Below, one piece after another: positions 51,262 to 60,733 of a DNA stretch of 64,000 nt (position 1 is the first letter of the stretch; each line of letters opens with the position of its first letter). The notes under the pieces were generated by a model that worked only from the letters and a program-made list of their open reading frames with translations, was not told where the DNA came from and ran no database searches. This stretch comes from Bermanella sp044597725 (GTDB lineage Bacteria; Pseudomonadota; Gammaproteobacteria; Pseudomonadales; Oceanobacteraceae). The translations under genes were made by a program, and so were the position numbers. Where the stretch lies: positions 3,348,001 through 3,412,000 of the forward strand of contig NZ_CP139003.1 of NCBI RefSeq assembly GCF_044597725.1, in the 5' to 3' direction.

Positions 51262-53808
51262 ATGACAGCAATCACAGATCTCATCGTAATTGGCAACGGT
51301 ATGGTGGGACAGAAGTTTTTACAAAACCTTGTCGACCGCGGTCTCAATAAAGCATTTAAAATAACAGTTTTATGTGAAGAGCCACGACCTGCTTATGATC
51401 GTGTTTATTTATCTTCTTATTTTTCTGGAAAAACCGCAGACGATCTAAGCCTTGTAGAAAAAGATTTTTTCTACGATAACGGCATCAAAATAAAACTCAA
51501 CTGTAAAGCCGAGTCTATTGATCGAGAAAATCAACTTATTAAAACCTCTCATGGTGAAAATCTACATTATGACAAGCTTGTTTTAGCCACTGGGTCTTAC
51601 CCTTTTGTACCACCAGTGGAAGGCCATGAGCGTGATCATTGCTTGGTATATAGAACCATTGAAGATTTAGAAAGAATCGAAGCGAGCGCTAAACAATCTT
51701 CAGTAGGTGTGGTTGTTGGTGGCGGTTTATTAGGTTTAGAAGCCGCTAAAGCGTTAAAAGATTTAGGGCTTGAAACCCATGTTATTGAATTTGCGCCTAG
51801 ACTCATGGCCGTTCAGGTAGACGATGCTGGCGGTGCATTGTTAAAGCGAAAAATTGAAGAGCTCGGTGTGCGAGTACATACCAACAAAAATACGCAGCTT
51901 ATTACCGATGGTGATACACATAACCACAAAATGGAATTTGCTGATGGCGAGAGTTTAGAAACAGATGTAATTCTCTTCAGCGCGGGTATTCGCCCTCAAG
52001 ATGCAATTGCTAAGCAAGCCGAATTAGAGCTAGGACCCCGTGGCGGTATTGTTATTAATGATGCGTGCCAAACATCCGACCCTAATATCTATGCCATTGG
52101 TGAATGTGCTTTATGGGGAGGTATAATCTATGGGTTAGTGGCACCGGGTTACGCCATGGCTTCTGTTGTTGTTCAGCATTTAACACAAACAGGTGAAGAG
52201 CGCTTTGAAGGTGCTGATATGAGCACAAAACTTAAGCTCATGGGTGTTGATGTTGCTTCTATTGGTGATTGTCATGGACGAACCGAAGGATCACTTACTT
52301 ATTCTTATACGGATGAAGTCAATCAGGTTTATAAAAAGCTCGTCGTCAGTGCCGATAAAAAACAATTACTGGGTGCCATCATGGTTGGCGAAGCAGACGA
52401 CTACGGCAACTTGCTACAAATGATGTTAAACAACATCGAGTTACCAGAAAACCCAGAAGCCTTTATTTTGCCAAGCGGCGATGGATTAGAAAAACCTGCA
52501 TTGGGACCAGATTCACTGCCCGACACAGCACAAATATGTTCTTGCTACGATGTAAGCAAAGGGGCAATTTGCCAAAGCGTACAAGACGGATCACAAACCC
52601 TTGGTGATATCAAAGCCTGTACACAAGCCGCAACAGGCTGTGGTGGTTGTACCGCCTTGGTTACTCAAGTAATGAACAGTGAGCTTGTTTCCTTAGGGGT
52701 TGAAGTTAATACTGATATTTGCGAACACTTCGCTTATACCCGCCAAGATTTATATAACATTATCCGCATCAACGAAATTAAAAGCTTTGATGAACTGATC
52801 AAAAGTTATGGTCAAGGTTATGGCTGTGAAATATGCAAACCTGCTGTAGGTTCAATATTGGCATCTTGCTGGAATGAATATGTACTAGATAACAAGCATA
52901 TCGGTTTACAAGATACCAATGATATTTATCTAGGCAACATGCAAAAAGATGGTACATATTCAGTGGTGCCTCGTGTTCCCGGCGGTGAAATCACCGCAGA
53001 TGGCCTAATTGTGATTGGGCAAATTGCTAAAGACTTTGGTTTATATACAAAGATTACCGGGGGTCAACGCATTGATTTATTTGGCGCACAACTTCACGAG
53101 CTACCACAAATTTGGAAGCGCTTAGTTGAAGCCGGATTTGAAACCGGCCACGCCTATGGTAAGTCCCTACGGACGGTTAAATCATGCGTTGGTTCAACTT
53201 GGTGTCGCTATGGCGTTGACGATTCTATGGCTTTATCCATTGAATTGGAAAACCGTTATAAAGGTTTACGCTCCCCTCATAAAATTAAATTTGCTGTTTC
53301 TGGCTGTACTCGCGAATGTGCAGAGGCGCAAAGCAAAGATGTGGGTGTAATTGCTACCGAAAATGGCTGGAATCTTTACGTTTGTGGCAATGGCGGCATG
53401 AAGCCTCGCCATGCAGAATTACTAGCACAAGATTTAGACCGTGAAACATTGGTCAAATACATTGATCGATTTTTGATGTTTTATATTAAAACGGCTGATC
53501 GCCTACAACGCACCAGTGTTTGGCGCGACAATTTAGAAGGCGGATTAGAGTACCTGAAGTCGGTGGTAGTGGACGATCAACTTGGTTTAGCCAGTGAACT
53601 AGAAGCACAAATGCAAGCAGTGGTGGGAACCTATCAGTGTGAATGGAAAACCACCATAGAGAATCCTGAAAAGCTAAAACGTTTTAAACACTTCATCAAT
53701 GCCGATAAACCAGACGATAATGTGCAGTTTGTCAAAGAGCGAGGGCAAATACGTCCGGCTAAGGATGAAGAAAAAATGAACAAAGACAATCTTATCACTG
53801 TTGGTTAA
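51262..53808 (+). CDS. nirB: Assimilatory nitrite reductase large subunit NirB
   Basis: NirB reduces nitrite to ammonium with NADH. The 848-residue protein (E. coli 847) has an N-terminal FAD/NAD reductase with GNGMVGQKF near residue 12, a BFD-like [2Fe-2S] domain with Cys426 and Cys428 (ICSCYDV) and TGCGGC near 460, and a C-terminal siroheme/[4Fe-4S] domain with Cys642 and Cys648 (CVGSTWC) and Cys682 and Cys686 (GCTRECAE). GGAG precedes the ATG by nine bases. It is followed by nirD, and its promoter is of sigma-54 type. Confidence 0.97.
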   Translation: MTAITDLIVIGNGMVGQKFLQNLVDRGLNKAFKITVLCEEPRPAYDRVYLSSYFSGKTADDLSLVEKDFFYDNGIKIKLNCKAESIDRENQLIKTSHGENLHYDKLVLATGSYPFVPPVEGHERDHCLVYRTIEDLERIEASAKQSSVGVVVGGGLLGLEAAKALKDLGLETHVIEFAPRLMAVQVDDAGGALLKRKIEELGVRVHTNKNTQLITDGDTHNHKMEFADGESLETDVILFSAGIRPQDAIAKQAELELGPRGGIVINDACQTSDPNIYAIGECALWGGIIYGLVAPGYAMASVVVQHLTQTGEERFEGADMSTKLKLMGVDVASIGDCHGRTEGSLTYSYTDEVNQVYKKLVVSADKKQLLGAIMVGEADDYGNLLQMMLNNIELPENPEAFILPSGDGLEKPALGPDSLPDTAQICSCYDVSKGAICQSVQDGSQTLGDIKACTQAATGCGGCTALVTQVMNSELVSLGVEVNTDICEHFAYTRQDLYNIIRINEIKSFDELIKSYGQGYGCEICKPAVGSILASCWNEYVLDNKHIGLQDTNDIYLGNMQKDGTYSVVPRVPGGEITADGLIVIGQIAKDFGLYTKITGGQRIDLFGAQLHELPQIWKRLVEAGFETGHAYGKSLRTVKSCVGSTWCRYGVDDSMALSIELENRYKGLRSPHKIKFAVSGCTRECAEAQSKDVGVIATENGWNLYVCGNGGMKPRHAELLAQDLDRETLVKYIDRFLMFYIKTADRLQRTSVWRDNLEGGLEYLKSVVVDDQLGLASELEAQMQAVVGTYQCEWKTTIENPEKLKRFKHFINADKPDDNVQFVKERGQIRPAKDEEKMNKDNLITVG

Positions 53809-53840
53809 TTGTTTAATAAATTTAAAATAGGATTGTAAAT

Positions 53841-54167
53841 ATGAGTGATTATATTAAAGCCTGTACATTGTCCGATATTCAAGAAGATACAGGGATTTGT
53901 GTTTTAGTAGAAGGCAAGCAAGTGGCGTTATTTCGCCCCAGAAATAACGATACCATTTACGCCCTTGGAAACTTTGATCCCATCGGAAAAGCCAATGTTT
54001 TGAGTCGTGGGCTAATATCCGAAGTAAAAAGTAAAATGACTGTCGCTAGCCCACTGTATAAACAGCATTATTGTTTAGACGATGGGGTCTGTCTTGAAGA
54101 CGACACAGTCAAGGTAGAAACCTATGAAGTATCAGTAAAAGATAATGATATTTTGGTGAGAGTATAA
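53841..54167 (+). CDS. nirD: Nitrite reductase small subunit NirD
   Basis: NirD is the small subunit of NADH-dependent nitrite reductase. The 108-residue protein has the Rieske-like fold seen in NirD without the metal ligands, which is normal for NirD: the motif corresponding to CPHLG reads NFDPIGKANVLSRG. It ends with YEVSVKDNDILVRV. AGGA precedes the ATG. It follows nirB by 32 bases and is 203 bases before the next gene, with a terminator in between. Confidence 0.94.
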   Translation: MSDYIKACTLSDIQEDTGICVLVEGKQVALFRPRNNDTIYALGNFDPIGKANVLSRGLISEVKSKMTVASPLYKQHYCLDDGVCLEDDTVKVETYEVSVKDNDILVRV

Positions 54168-54191
54168 ACGTATCACCATCACGACTTAAGG

Positions 54192-54306
54192 TCATTGGAA
54201 GACGGCATTTCAATGATTTTAAGGTAGTTAATCATCATCGCAGTAATTGCTTGTCTTATTGTGTATTGATTGATTATTCCTTTGGAACTTTCTGATTTGA
54301 AAGTCC
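54192..54306 (+). promoter_or_regulatory. Leader hairpins upstream of nasB
   Basis: TCATTGGAAG (54192-54201) and TTTCAATGA (54208-54216), flanked by CTTAA/TTAAG, form a stem with a hexaloop ACGGCA in one fold (A at loop position 1, G at position 4). A second hairpin is GGAACTTTC/GAAAGTCC (54284-54306) with loop TGATTT. Together with the terminator that follows they look like a leader RNA. Confidence 0.45.
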
Positions 54307-54311
54307 CCTTT

Positions 54312-54356
54312 GAGCCATCATCTACTTGATTATATGCCAGGTGATGGCTCCTTTTT
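54312..54356 (+). terminator. Terminator/attenuator in the nirD-nasB gap
   Basis: GAGCCATCA (54312-54320) and TGATGGCTC (54342-54350) form a 9-bp stem with a 21-base loop, followed by C and five T (54352-54356). It is 14 bases upstream of the nasB start, where a terminator in an otherwise continuous assimilation operon would act as an attenuator. Confidence 0.75.
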
Positions 54357-54370
54357 AGCTAGGATGTAGT

Positions 54371-55630
54371 ATGCAAAAACCAAAACTAGTGATTATCGGC
54401 AATGGCATGGCAGCCGCCAAACTGTTACAGGAATTAGTTGCCACTTGCCCTGTTAAATACGATATCACGGTTTTTGGCGCAGAGCCCTTTAGTGCCTATA
54501 ATCGCATTATGCTTTCTCCCCTACTCGCAGGAGATAAGCAACTTGATGACATCATTACACTATCAAAAGATTGGTATAAACAACATAACATCACCCTTCT
54601 AAGTGGCCCTGAGCATCATGTGACTGACATTAAGCGTCGCAATAAATTAGTGGTTTGTAAAAATGGCTTACAAGTAAATTATGACAAATTAGTTATTGCC
54701 ACAGGTTCAAACCCTTTTATGCTGCCCATAGAAGGTGCTGAACTGAAAGGTGTTATGAGTTTTCGTGATATTGCGGATGTTGATGCAATGATCAATGCCA
54801 CCAAGTCAAAACAAAAGGCGGTGGTTATCGGTGCCGGGTTATTAGGGCTAGAAGCCGCCATGGGATTAATCATGCGCGGTATGCAAGTGACCGTCATTCA
54901 CAATAATGATGTACCGCTTAATCGCCAGCTTGATCATACAGCTGGCGCAATGCTTAAAGCAGAATTAGAATCTCGTCGCATTGAATTTAAAATGAATGCA
55001 AAAACAGCACGATTAATAGGTAATGCAGAGGGTGAAGTCTGCAATATTGAATTGGATGATGAAAGTATTATTCCAGCCGACCTCGTTGTCATGGCCATTG
55101 GGATTCGCCCAAATATCGAATTAGCTCAAAAAGCTAATTTATTCTGTCGCAACGGTATTGTTGTAAGTGATACTTTACAAACATTTGACCCTGCCATTTA
55201 TGCATTAGGTGAATGTGTGGAACACAGAGGACAAACCTTTGGTCTCGTCGCCCCCTTATATGACCAAGCTCAAGTTTTGGCTAATCATTTAGCTGAGCAT
55301 GGTATCGCCCAGTATCAAACATTACCCATGGCAACCAAGCTTAAAGTTACTGGCATACAATTGTTTTCGGTAGGTGAGTTTAACCCATGCAACGAAGACT
55401 ATGTGCAGGTTTATCATGACCAGCACCAAGGGATATATAAAAAACTGGTTTTTAGCCATGACTTACTTAAAGGTGTAGTTCTATATGGTGACACTCAAGA
55501 TGGGCCGTTTTATAACCGACTTATAGAAGAAAAAACAAATATTAAACCGCTTCTTCCTTACATCATGTTTGGTGAGGCGCTTTGTCTAGAGCATACCGGT
55601 ATTAGCAATAGCACGGTAGAAGCGGCATGA
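54371..55630 (+). CDS. nasB: FAD-dependent oxidoreductase, electron-transfer subunit of nitrate reductase
   Basis: The 419-residue protein resembles the N-terminal reductase half of NirB: GNGMAAAKLLQE at the start, ATGSNPFMLP near residue 115, GAGLLGLEAAMG near residue 155 and GECVEHRGQTFGLVAPLYDQA near residue 280. It passes electrons from NAD(P)H to the nitrate reductase. I use nasB; the naming of this subunit varies (nasC in Klebsiella). AGGAT six bases upstream supports the ATG. The stop overlaps the nasA start as ATGA, so the two are coupled. Confidence 0.85.
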   Translation: MQKPKLVIIGNGMAAAKLLQELVATCPVKYDITVFGAEPFSAYNRIMLSPLLAGDKQLDDIITLSKDWYKQHNITLLSGPEHHVTDIKRRNKLVVCKNGLQVNYDKLVIATGSNPFMLPIEGAELKGVMSFRDIADVDAMINATKSKQKAVVIGAGLLGLEAAMGLIMRGMQVTVIHNNDVPLNRQLDHTAGAMLKAELESRRIEFKMNAKTARLIGNAEGEVCNIELDDESIIPADLVVMAIGIRPNIELAQKANLFCRNGIVVSDTLQTFDPAIYALGECVEHRGQTFGLVAPLYDQAQVLANHLAEHGIAQYQTLPMATKLKVTGIQLFSVGEFNPCNEDYVQVYHDQHQGIYKKLVFSHDLLKGVVLYGDTQDGPFYNRLIEEKTNIKPLLPYIMFGEALCLEHTGISNSTVEAA

Positions 55631-58335
55631 GTTATTCGGCACAATCACAAACAATACAAACTACTTGTGCGTATTGCGGCGTTGGCTGCGGTATTGATGC
55701 GAAAGTGAATCAGACATCACGTACGGTTGAATTAATTGGTAGCGATGCACACCCTGCAAATCATGGTCGTCTATGTTCAAAAGGCAGTGCATTAGGTAAT
55801 ACCACCAGCCTTGAAGGTCGTTTATTACAACCCACTATTGGTTCAGAAACAGTAAACTGGGATACTGCCCTTAGGCATACCGCAGAACGTTTTTCAAACA
55901 TTATTCAACAGCACGGCCCCGATTCCGTAGCATTTTATGTTTCTGGGCAACTTTTAACTGAGGATTATTATGTTGCCAATAAACTCATGAAAGGATTTAT
56001 TGGCACAGGCAACATTGATACAAATAGCCGTTTATGTATGTCTTCTTCTGTTGTTGGGCATAAACGCGCTTTTGGTACCGATACCGTACCCGGCTGTTAT
56101 GACGATTTTGAACAGGCCGATTTAATCACTCTGGTAGGCAGTAATACCGCTTGGTGCCACCCAGTTTTATTTCAACGCATTAAACGTCATAAAGAAAACA
56201 ACCCCCATGTTAAAGTTATTGTCATCGATCCAAGACGTACACAGACCTGTGATATCGCCGACCTACATTTAGATATTAATTTGGGTACTGATACTTGGTT
56301 ATTTAATGGGTTGCTAAATTCACTTGTAGAGAATCAACACACTCAACAAGAATTTATTAAGCAGCACTGCCAAGGGTTTGATGATGCCGCTAAGGTGGCA
56401 CAAGCATCAAGTGGCGAACTAAATAAGCTTGCAGAAAAACTAGGCGTAAGTCGCGACAAGTTGCAGTTATTTTATAAATGGTTTGGCGAGACCGAAAAAA
56501 GCGTAACCTTATACAGCCAAGGGGTAAATCAAAGTTCATCAGGCAGTGATAAGGTCAATAGTATTATCAATTGTCATTTAGCCACTGGGCGCATAGGCCG
56601 ACCGGGTATGGGACCGTTTTCCATTACTGGACAACCTAATGCCATGGGTGGACGAGAAGTAGGTGGCCTCGCTACTACATTGGCCGCCCACCTTGAATTT
56701 AACCAAACAGACATTGATATTGTAAAGCGATTTTGGCAAGCACCCAACATGGCGAAGAAGCCCGGCCGAACAGCAGTAGACTTGTTCGAGGCAATCGAAA
56801 AAGGTGATATTAAAGCGGTTTGGATTATGGCTACTAACCCAGTGGTGAGCCTACCTAATGCGGACCAAGTTAAACGTGCACTGGGCAAAGCCGAATTAGT
56901 TGTAGTGAGTGACTGCATTGCCGATACCGATACAAATCGCTTTGCCCATGTGCGTTTACCCGCCCTAGGTTGGAGTGAAAAAGACGGTACAGTTACCAAT
57001 AGTGAACGTCGGATTAGTCGCCAGCGTGCGCTATTTCCTCCCGCGGGCAATGCCAAACCCGACTGGTGGATAATTTCCCAAGTCGCACAGCACATGGGAT
57101 ATGAAAAACAATTCAATTATCACAATGCAGCAAGTATCTTTCGCGAACATGCAGCTTTGTCTGGGTATGAAAATAATGAACAGCAAAGACTTCGAGATTT
57201 TAATATTTCAGCTTTACATGCTCTAAGCGATAGTGAGTATGACAAGCTTAACCCTCTTCAATGGCCAGTAACGCGTGAACACCCACAAGGTAAGGCACGT
57301 TTTTTTGCTCAAGGTGGATTCTACACCCCGAACCGCAAAGCAAATTTCTTGGCCATTGTTCCTACACCACCTAAAAATATGCCCTGCGCAGATTTTCCTT
57401 ATCGGCTAAATACCGGCCGCATCCGCGACCAATGGCATACCATGACACGTTCGCAACTAGCGCCTCAATTAAACCAGCATATTAGTGAGCCATTTGTTCA
57501 ACTGCACCCAAAAGACGCGACACAATTGAATGTATCGACAAACCAATTACTCAAAATAAGCAGTCGTTGGGGCAGTATGGTTGGGCGAGCAATCATTACC
57601 CATGATGTGAAACCTGGGGATATATTTGCCCCCATGCATTGGACAGATACTCATAGTACGCAGGGGCGAATTAACTCTGTGGTTAACCCCGAAGTGGATA
57701 GCGCTAGCCTACAACCGGAGAGCAAACATACTCCGGTTAACCTTCAGCCTGTTAATGCTTCTATGTATGGTTGCATCATGACGCGCCAAACAATTCGTTG
57801 GCCAAAGCTCGATTACCTTGTATCAAGCTTAGGGCAACAGCATACGCGACTTGAACTTGCCCACTCTAGCACGCCTATAGAACCCATTACGGCAATGCTG
57901 CAATGGCTTGGATATGATAACTATGAAGATTTGCTTGCTAAGCAATACGAACTCATAAGCTTTAGCGACCCCTATCTAGGTCGCTACCGAATCGCTATTC
58001 TTAATAGCAATGGGCAATTACAGGCTATAGCGATGATTGACCCCAGCCCAGATCTACCAGATCGCTCTTGGCTGGCACAGCAATTTACTCATGAAACCCT
58101 TAACCAGCGTACTCGGCAGGCCCTATTAAGTGGCTATGCCCCTGCGGGTGAAGATATAGGCCGCATTATATGTGCGTGTTTTAGTGTTGGGGAAAAAGCC
58201 ATACAAAGTGCCATTACGCAAGGCTGCCAAACCCCAGAAGCCGTGGGAGCACGCCTAAAAGCAGGCACCAATTGCGGTAGCTGTATTCCTGAAATCAAGG
58301 CTCTGTGCGGGTCCCCCGATACTGCCATAGTCTAA
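55627..58335 (+). CDS. nasA: Assimilatory nitrate reductase catalytic subunit NasA
   Basis: NasA reduces nitrate to nitrite at a molybdopterin-guanine-dinucleotide centre. The 902-residue protein has the N-terminal [4Fe-4S] ligands Cys14, Cys17, Cys21 and Cys50, the molybdopterin oxidoreductase and dinucleotide-binding domains (residues ~60-750) and an added C-terminal BFD-like [2Fe-2S] domain with CACFSVGE near 852 and NCGSC near 889. No Tat signal is present, so it is cytoplasmic. The ATGA overlap with nasB implies translational coupling. The BFD domain probably receives electrons from NasB. Confidence 0.95.
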   Translation: MSYSAQSQTIQTTCAYCGVGCGIDAKVNQTSRTVELIGSDAHPANHGRLCSKGSALGNTTSLEGRLLQPTIGSETVNWDTALRHTAERFSNIIQQHGPDSVAFYVSGQLLTEDYYVANKLMKGFIGTGNIDTNSRLCMSSSVVGHKRAFGTDTVPGCYDDFEQADLITLVGSNTAWCHPVLFQRIKRHKENNPHVKVIVIDPRRTQTCDIADLHLDINLGTDTWLFNGLLNSLVENQHTQQEFIKQHCQGFDDAAKVAQASSGELNKLAEKLGVSRDKLQLFYKWFGETEKSVTLYSQGVNQSSSGSDKVNSIINCHLATGRIGRPGMGPFSITGQPNAMGGREVGGLATTLAAHLEFNQTDIDIVKRFWQAPNMAKKPGRTAVDLFEAIEKGDIKAVWIMATNPVVSLPNADQVKRALGKAELVVVSDCIADTDTNRFAHVRLPALGWSEKDGTVTNSERRISRQRALFPPAGNAKPDWWIISQVAQHMGYEKQFNYHNAASIFREHAALSGYENNEQQRLRDFNISALHALSDSEYDKLNPLQWPVTREHPQGKARFFAQGGFYTPNRKANFLAIVPTPPKNMPCADFPYRLNTGRIRDQWHTMTRSQLAPQLNQHISEPFVQLHPKDATQLNVSTNQLLKISSRWGSMVGRAIITHDVKPGDIFAPMHWTDTHSTQGRINSVVNPEVDSASLQPESKHTPVNLQPVNASMYGCIMTRQTIRWPKLDYLVSSLGQQHTRLELAHSSTPIEPITAMLQWLGYDNYEDLLAKQYELISFSDPYLGRYRIAILNSNGQLQAIAMIDPSPDLPDRSWLAQQFTHETLNQRTRQALLSGYAPAGEDIGRIICACFSVGEKAIQSAITQGCQTPEAVGARLKAGTNCGSCIPEIKALCGSPDTAIV

Positions 58336-58369
58336 GAGGAAGTCACTGGCTCTCTGTAAATAAGGGCTG

Positions 58370-58375
58370 TATAAT
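58370..58375 (+). promoter_or_regulatory. Putative -10 element of ppa
   Basis: A perfect TATAAT is found 49 bases before the ppa ATG. The -35 region is poor (TGGCTC at 17 bases spacing), so only the -10 is convincing. Confidence 0.4.
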
Positions 58376-58424
58376 CTGCGCCTACTTTTTACTCACTGTC
58401 ACTTTAAAGGAAAAGGCTCATATT

Positions 58425-58961
58425 ATGAATTTTGATCAGCTACCTGTTGGTAAAGACGCTCCCAACGATATTTACGTTGCCATCGAAATCCCGGCCAATT
58501 CAAGCCCTATCAAATACGAAATCGACAAAGACATGGGCGGCGCACTTTTAGTTGACCGCTTCATGGCTACACCTATGTTCTATCCTGCTAACTATGGTTT
58601 TATTAACCATACACTGGCCGACGATGGCGATGCGGTTGATGTACTTGTTATTACTCCTTACCCTGTACAAGCAGGTGCGGTTATTCGTTGTCGCCCAGTG
58701 GGTGTATTGAACATGACCGATGAAGCAGGTGAAGATGCTAAATTGGTTGCCGTTCCCCACAGTAAATTGAGCAAAGCCTACGAAGACATCAATGACATCA
58801 ACGATGTACCTAAGCTGTTACGTGATCAAATTGAGCATTTCTTTGAAAACTACAAAGATCTTGAAACTGGCAAGTGGGTTAAAGTTGAAGGCTGGGGCAA
58901 TGCAGACGAAGCTCGTAAAGCCATTGTTGCTGGCATTGAAGCTTACAACAAAGCGAAATAA
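58425..58961 (+). CDS. ppa: Inorganic pyrophosphatase Ppa
   Basis: Ppa hydrolyses pyrophosphate to phosphate and drives biosynthetic reactions. The 178-residue protein has the family signature DGDAVDVLVITP (Asp residues that bind metal) near residue 66, KYEIDKD near 30 and FYPANYGFI near 50. The ATG at 58425 gives the usual length; 40 earlier codons are not supported. It is placed within the nitrate cluster but has its own promoter and terminator, so its position is probably incidental. Confidence 0.96.
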   Translation: MNFDQLPVGKDAPNDIYVAIEIPANSSPIKYEIDKDMGGALLVDRFMATPMFYPANYGFINHTLADDGDAVDVLVITPYPVQAGAVIRCRPVGVLNMTDEAGEDAKLVAVPHSKLSKAYEDINDINDVPKLLRDQIEHFFENYKDLETGKWVKVEGWGNADEARKAIVAGIEAYNKAK

Positions 58962-58984
58962 ACATTTAACATCATGTTATTTCT

Positions 58985-59022
58985 AAGCGAATAGGGTATT
59001 CACACCCTTTCGCTTATTTTTT
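58985..59022 (+). terminator. Intrinsic terminator after ppa
   Basis: AAGCGAAtAGGGT and ACCCTTTCGCTT form a 12-bp stem with one bulge and a 6-base loop, followed by ATTTTTTATTT. Confidence 0.85.
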
Positions 59023-59179
59023 ATTTCGCACCGACTTAAATCACACCCACAATGCAGTTCGCATTAATTTAGAGCACACCTCTCTCTTCTTAACCTTTTA
59101 GTTAGTTTTTTCTTAACCTCAATTCATCTTAATCTCTGCACCATTAAAAAACGTGACCGACATTTATCATATTTTTTAT

Positions 59180-59194
59180 GCACCAGTTTGGTTA
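59180..59194 (+). promoter_or_regulatory. NtrC-like site upstream of nrtA
   Basis: GCACCAGTTTGGTTA matches GCACCANNNTGGTGC except for the last two bases. A further half-site GCACCA lies at 59138. The site is ~63-77 bases upstream of the -24 element. Confidence 0.65.
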
Positions 59195-59256
59195 TTTATT
59201 GTCGTTTTTCGATAGTTAAACGGTAATTTAATGAATTTTGTTACCTAAATAAAAAG

Positions 59257-59271
59257 TGGCACGGAGTTTGA
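59257..59271 (+). promoter_or_regulatory. Sigma-54 (-24/-12) promoter of nrtA
   Basis: TGGCAC, five bases (GGAGT) and TTGA: the -24 block is perfect and the -12 block has A for C. The nrtA ATG is 48 bases downstream. Confidence 0.75.
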
Positions 59272-59318
59272 GAACAAGAACATAGTGAAACTCTCAACCT
59301 ATTAGAAAAGGAATCACT

Positions 59319-60674
59319 ATGAAACCACTAAAACAATTACTTAGCTGCACTCTTGCTGCTATTACTTTTAGCGTAGGAACAGCCTACGGACAGTTTCCCG
59401 AAAAAGAAGAATTAAAGTTTGGCTTTATTAAACTTACCGATATGGCTCCACTTGCCATTGCAAAAGAAAAACGTTTTTTTGAAGACGAAGGTCTTTACGT
59501 TCAGCTCGAAGCACAAGCCAATTGGAAAGTATTATTAGATCGCGTTATTACAGGTGAACTTGATGGCGCGCACATGCTTGCAGGACAACCCCTAGGCGCT
59601 TCAATTGGCTTTGGTACAAAAGCCGATATTATTACTGCGTTTTCGATGGACCTAAACGGAAATGGTATTACCGTATCCAAAAATGTTTGGGAAAAAATGA
59701 AAAAGAATATTCCCCATGAAAACGGTAAGCCTGTTCATCCAATCAAGGCCGATTATCTAAAACCAATTGTTGATGATTATAAAAAACAAGGTAAAGCGTT
59801 TAATATGGGTATGGTATTTCCCGTATCGACACATAATTATGAATTACGATACTGGCTTGCCGCAGGTGGTATTCACCCAGGCTATTATGCTCCTGAAAAA
59901 GGTGATAACAGTGGCACTGTAAAAGCCGATGCTATGCTCTCGGTTACCCCACCCCCGCAAATGCCATCAACGTTAGAGGCCGGCACCATAGAAGGTTACT
60001 GTGTAGGTGAACCTTGGAATCAACAAGCGGTTTTCAAAGATATTGGTGTACCCGTTATAACCGACTATGAAATTTGGAAAAATAACCCGGAAAAAGTTTT
60101 TGGGGTTAGCAAGTCTTGGGCAGAAAAGTACCCTAACACGCATATAGCTGTGGTTAAGGCCATGATTAGGGCTGCAAAATGGCTTGATGAAAACAATAAC
60201 GCAAACCGTCCAGAAGCGGTAAAGATTCTATCCCAATCGAACTATGTAGGCGCCGACTATGAAGTGATTGCGAATTCAATGACGGGTACATTTGAATACG
60301 AGAAAGGTGATAAGCGGGAAGTCCCTGACTTTAATGTATTCTTTCGCTACAACGCAACCTATCCCTACTATTCCGATGCAATCTGGTACCTCACACAAAT
60401 GCGCCGCTGGGGCCAAATTGCAGAACATAAACCTGATAGCTGGTATATGGATGTAGCAAAAAAAGTATACCGCCCTGACATTTATGCTGAAGCTGCTCAG
60501 CAACTTATAAACGAAGGAAAAATGTCTGCAAGTGATTTTCCTAACTTTAAAACCGAAACAGGTTTTAAACCACCTCAAAGTGAATTTATAGATAAGATCA
60601 CATTCGATGGCTCCAAGCCAAATGATTACCTGAATAAATTTAATATTGGCTTAAAAAGTACAGACGCCATTTAG
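59319..60674 (+). CDS. nrtA: Nitrate ABC transporter substrate-binding protein NrtA
   Basis: The 451-residue protein has a signal peptide (residues ~1-24, ending GTAYG) and the NrtA/CmpA fold (PBP-like two-lobe binding protein): KEKRFFEDEGLYVQLEAQANWKVLLDRVITGELDGAHM near residue 45 and GYCVGEPWNQQAV near residue 225. It delivers nitrate to the membrane permease. AAAAGGA nine bases before the ATG supports the start. nrtB follows after 59 bases. Confidence 0.92.
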   Translation: MKPLKQLLSCTLAAITFSVGTAYGQFPEKEELKFGFIKLTDMAPLAIAKEKRFFEDEGLYVQLEAQANWKVLLDRVITGELDGAHMLAGQPLGASIGFGTKADIITAFSMDLNGNGITVSKNVWEKMKKNIPHENGKPVHPIKADYLKPIVDDYKKQGKAFNMGMVFPVSTHNYELRYWLAAGGIHPGYYAPEKGDNSGTVKADAMLSVTPPPQMPSTLEAGTIEGYCVGEPWNQQAVFKDIGVPVITDYEIWKNNPEKVFGVSKSWAEKYPNTHIAVVKAMIRAAKWLDENNNANRPEAVKILSQSNYVGADYEVIANSMTGTFEYEKGDKREVPDFNVFFRYNATYPYYSDAIWYLTQMRRWGQIAEHKPDSWYMDVAKKVYRPDIYAEAAQQLINEGKMSASDFPNFKTETGFKPPQSEFIDKITFDGSKPNDYLNKFNIGLKSTDAI

Positions 60675-60733
60675 TGTCATTTGAGCGAGCATAGCTCGCT
60701 CATCATAGAAACATAAGCCAAAGGAAATTAATC

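Larger units (their letters stand above)
58962..59318. other. Intergenic region between ppa and nrtA
   Basis: This 357-bp gap holds no gene. It contains the ppa terminator (58985-59022), an NtrC-like site (59180-59194) and a sigma-54 promoter (59257-59271). Confidence 0.7.

Noticed and set aside
54217..54283. Second ANTAR-type hexaloop hairpin in the nasB leader
   Set aside because: I could not find a stable stem with A1/G4 loop after the first hairpin; the hexaloop of the hairpin at 54284 is TGATTT, which does not fit.
56574..57116. 180-codon minus-strand open frame
   Set aside because: It is antisense to nasA in the molybdopterin domain, and its Arg/Pro-rich translation is shadow-like.
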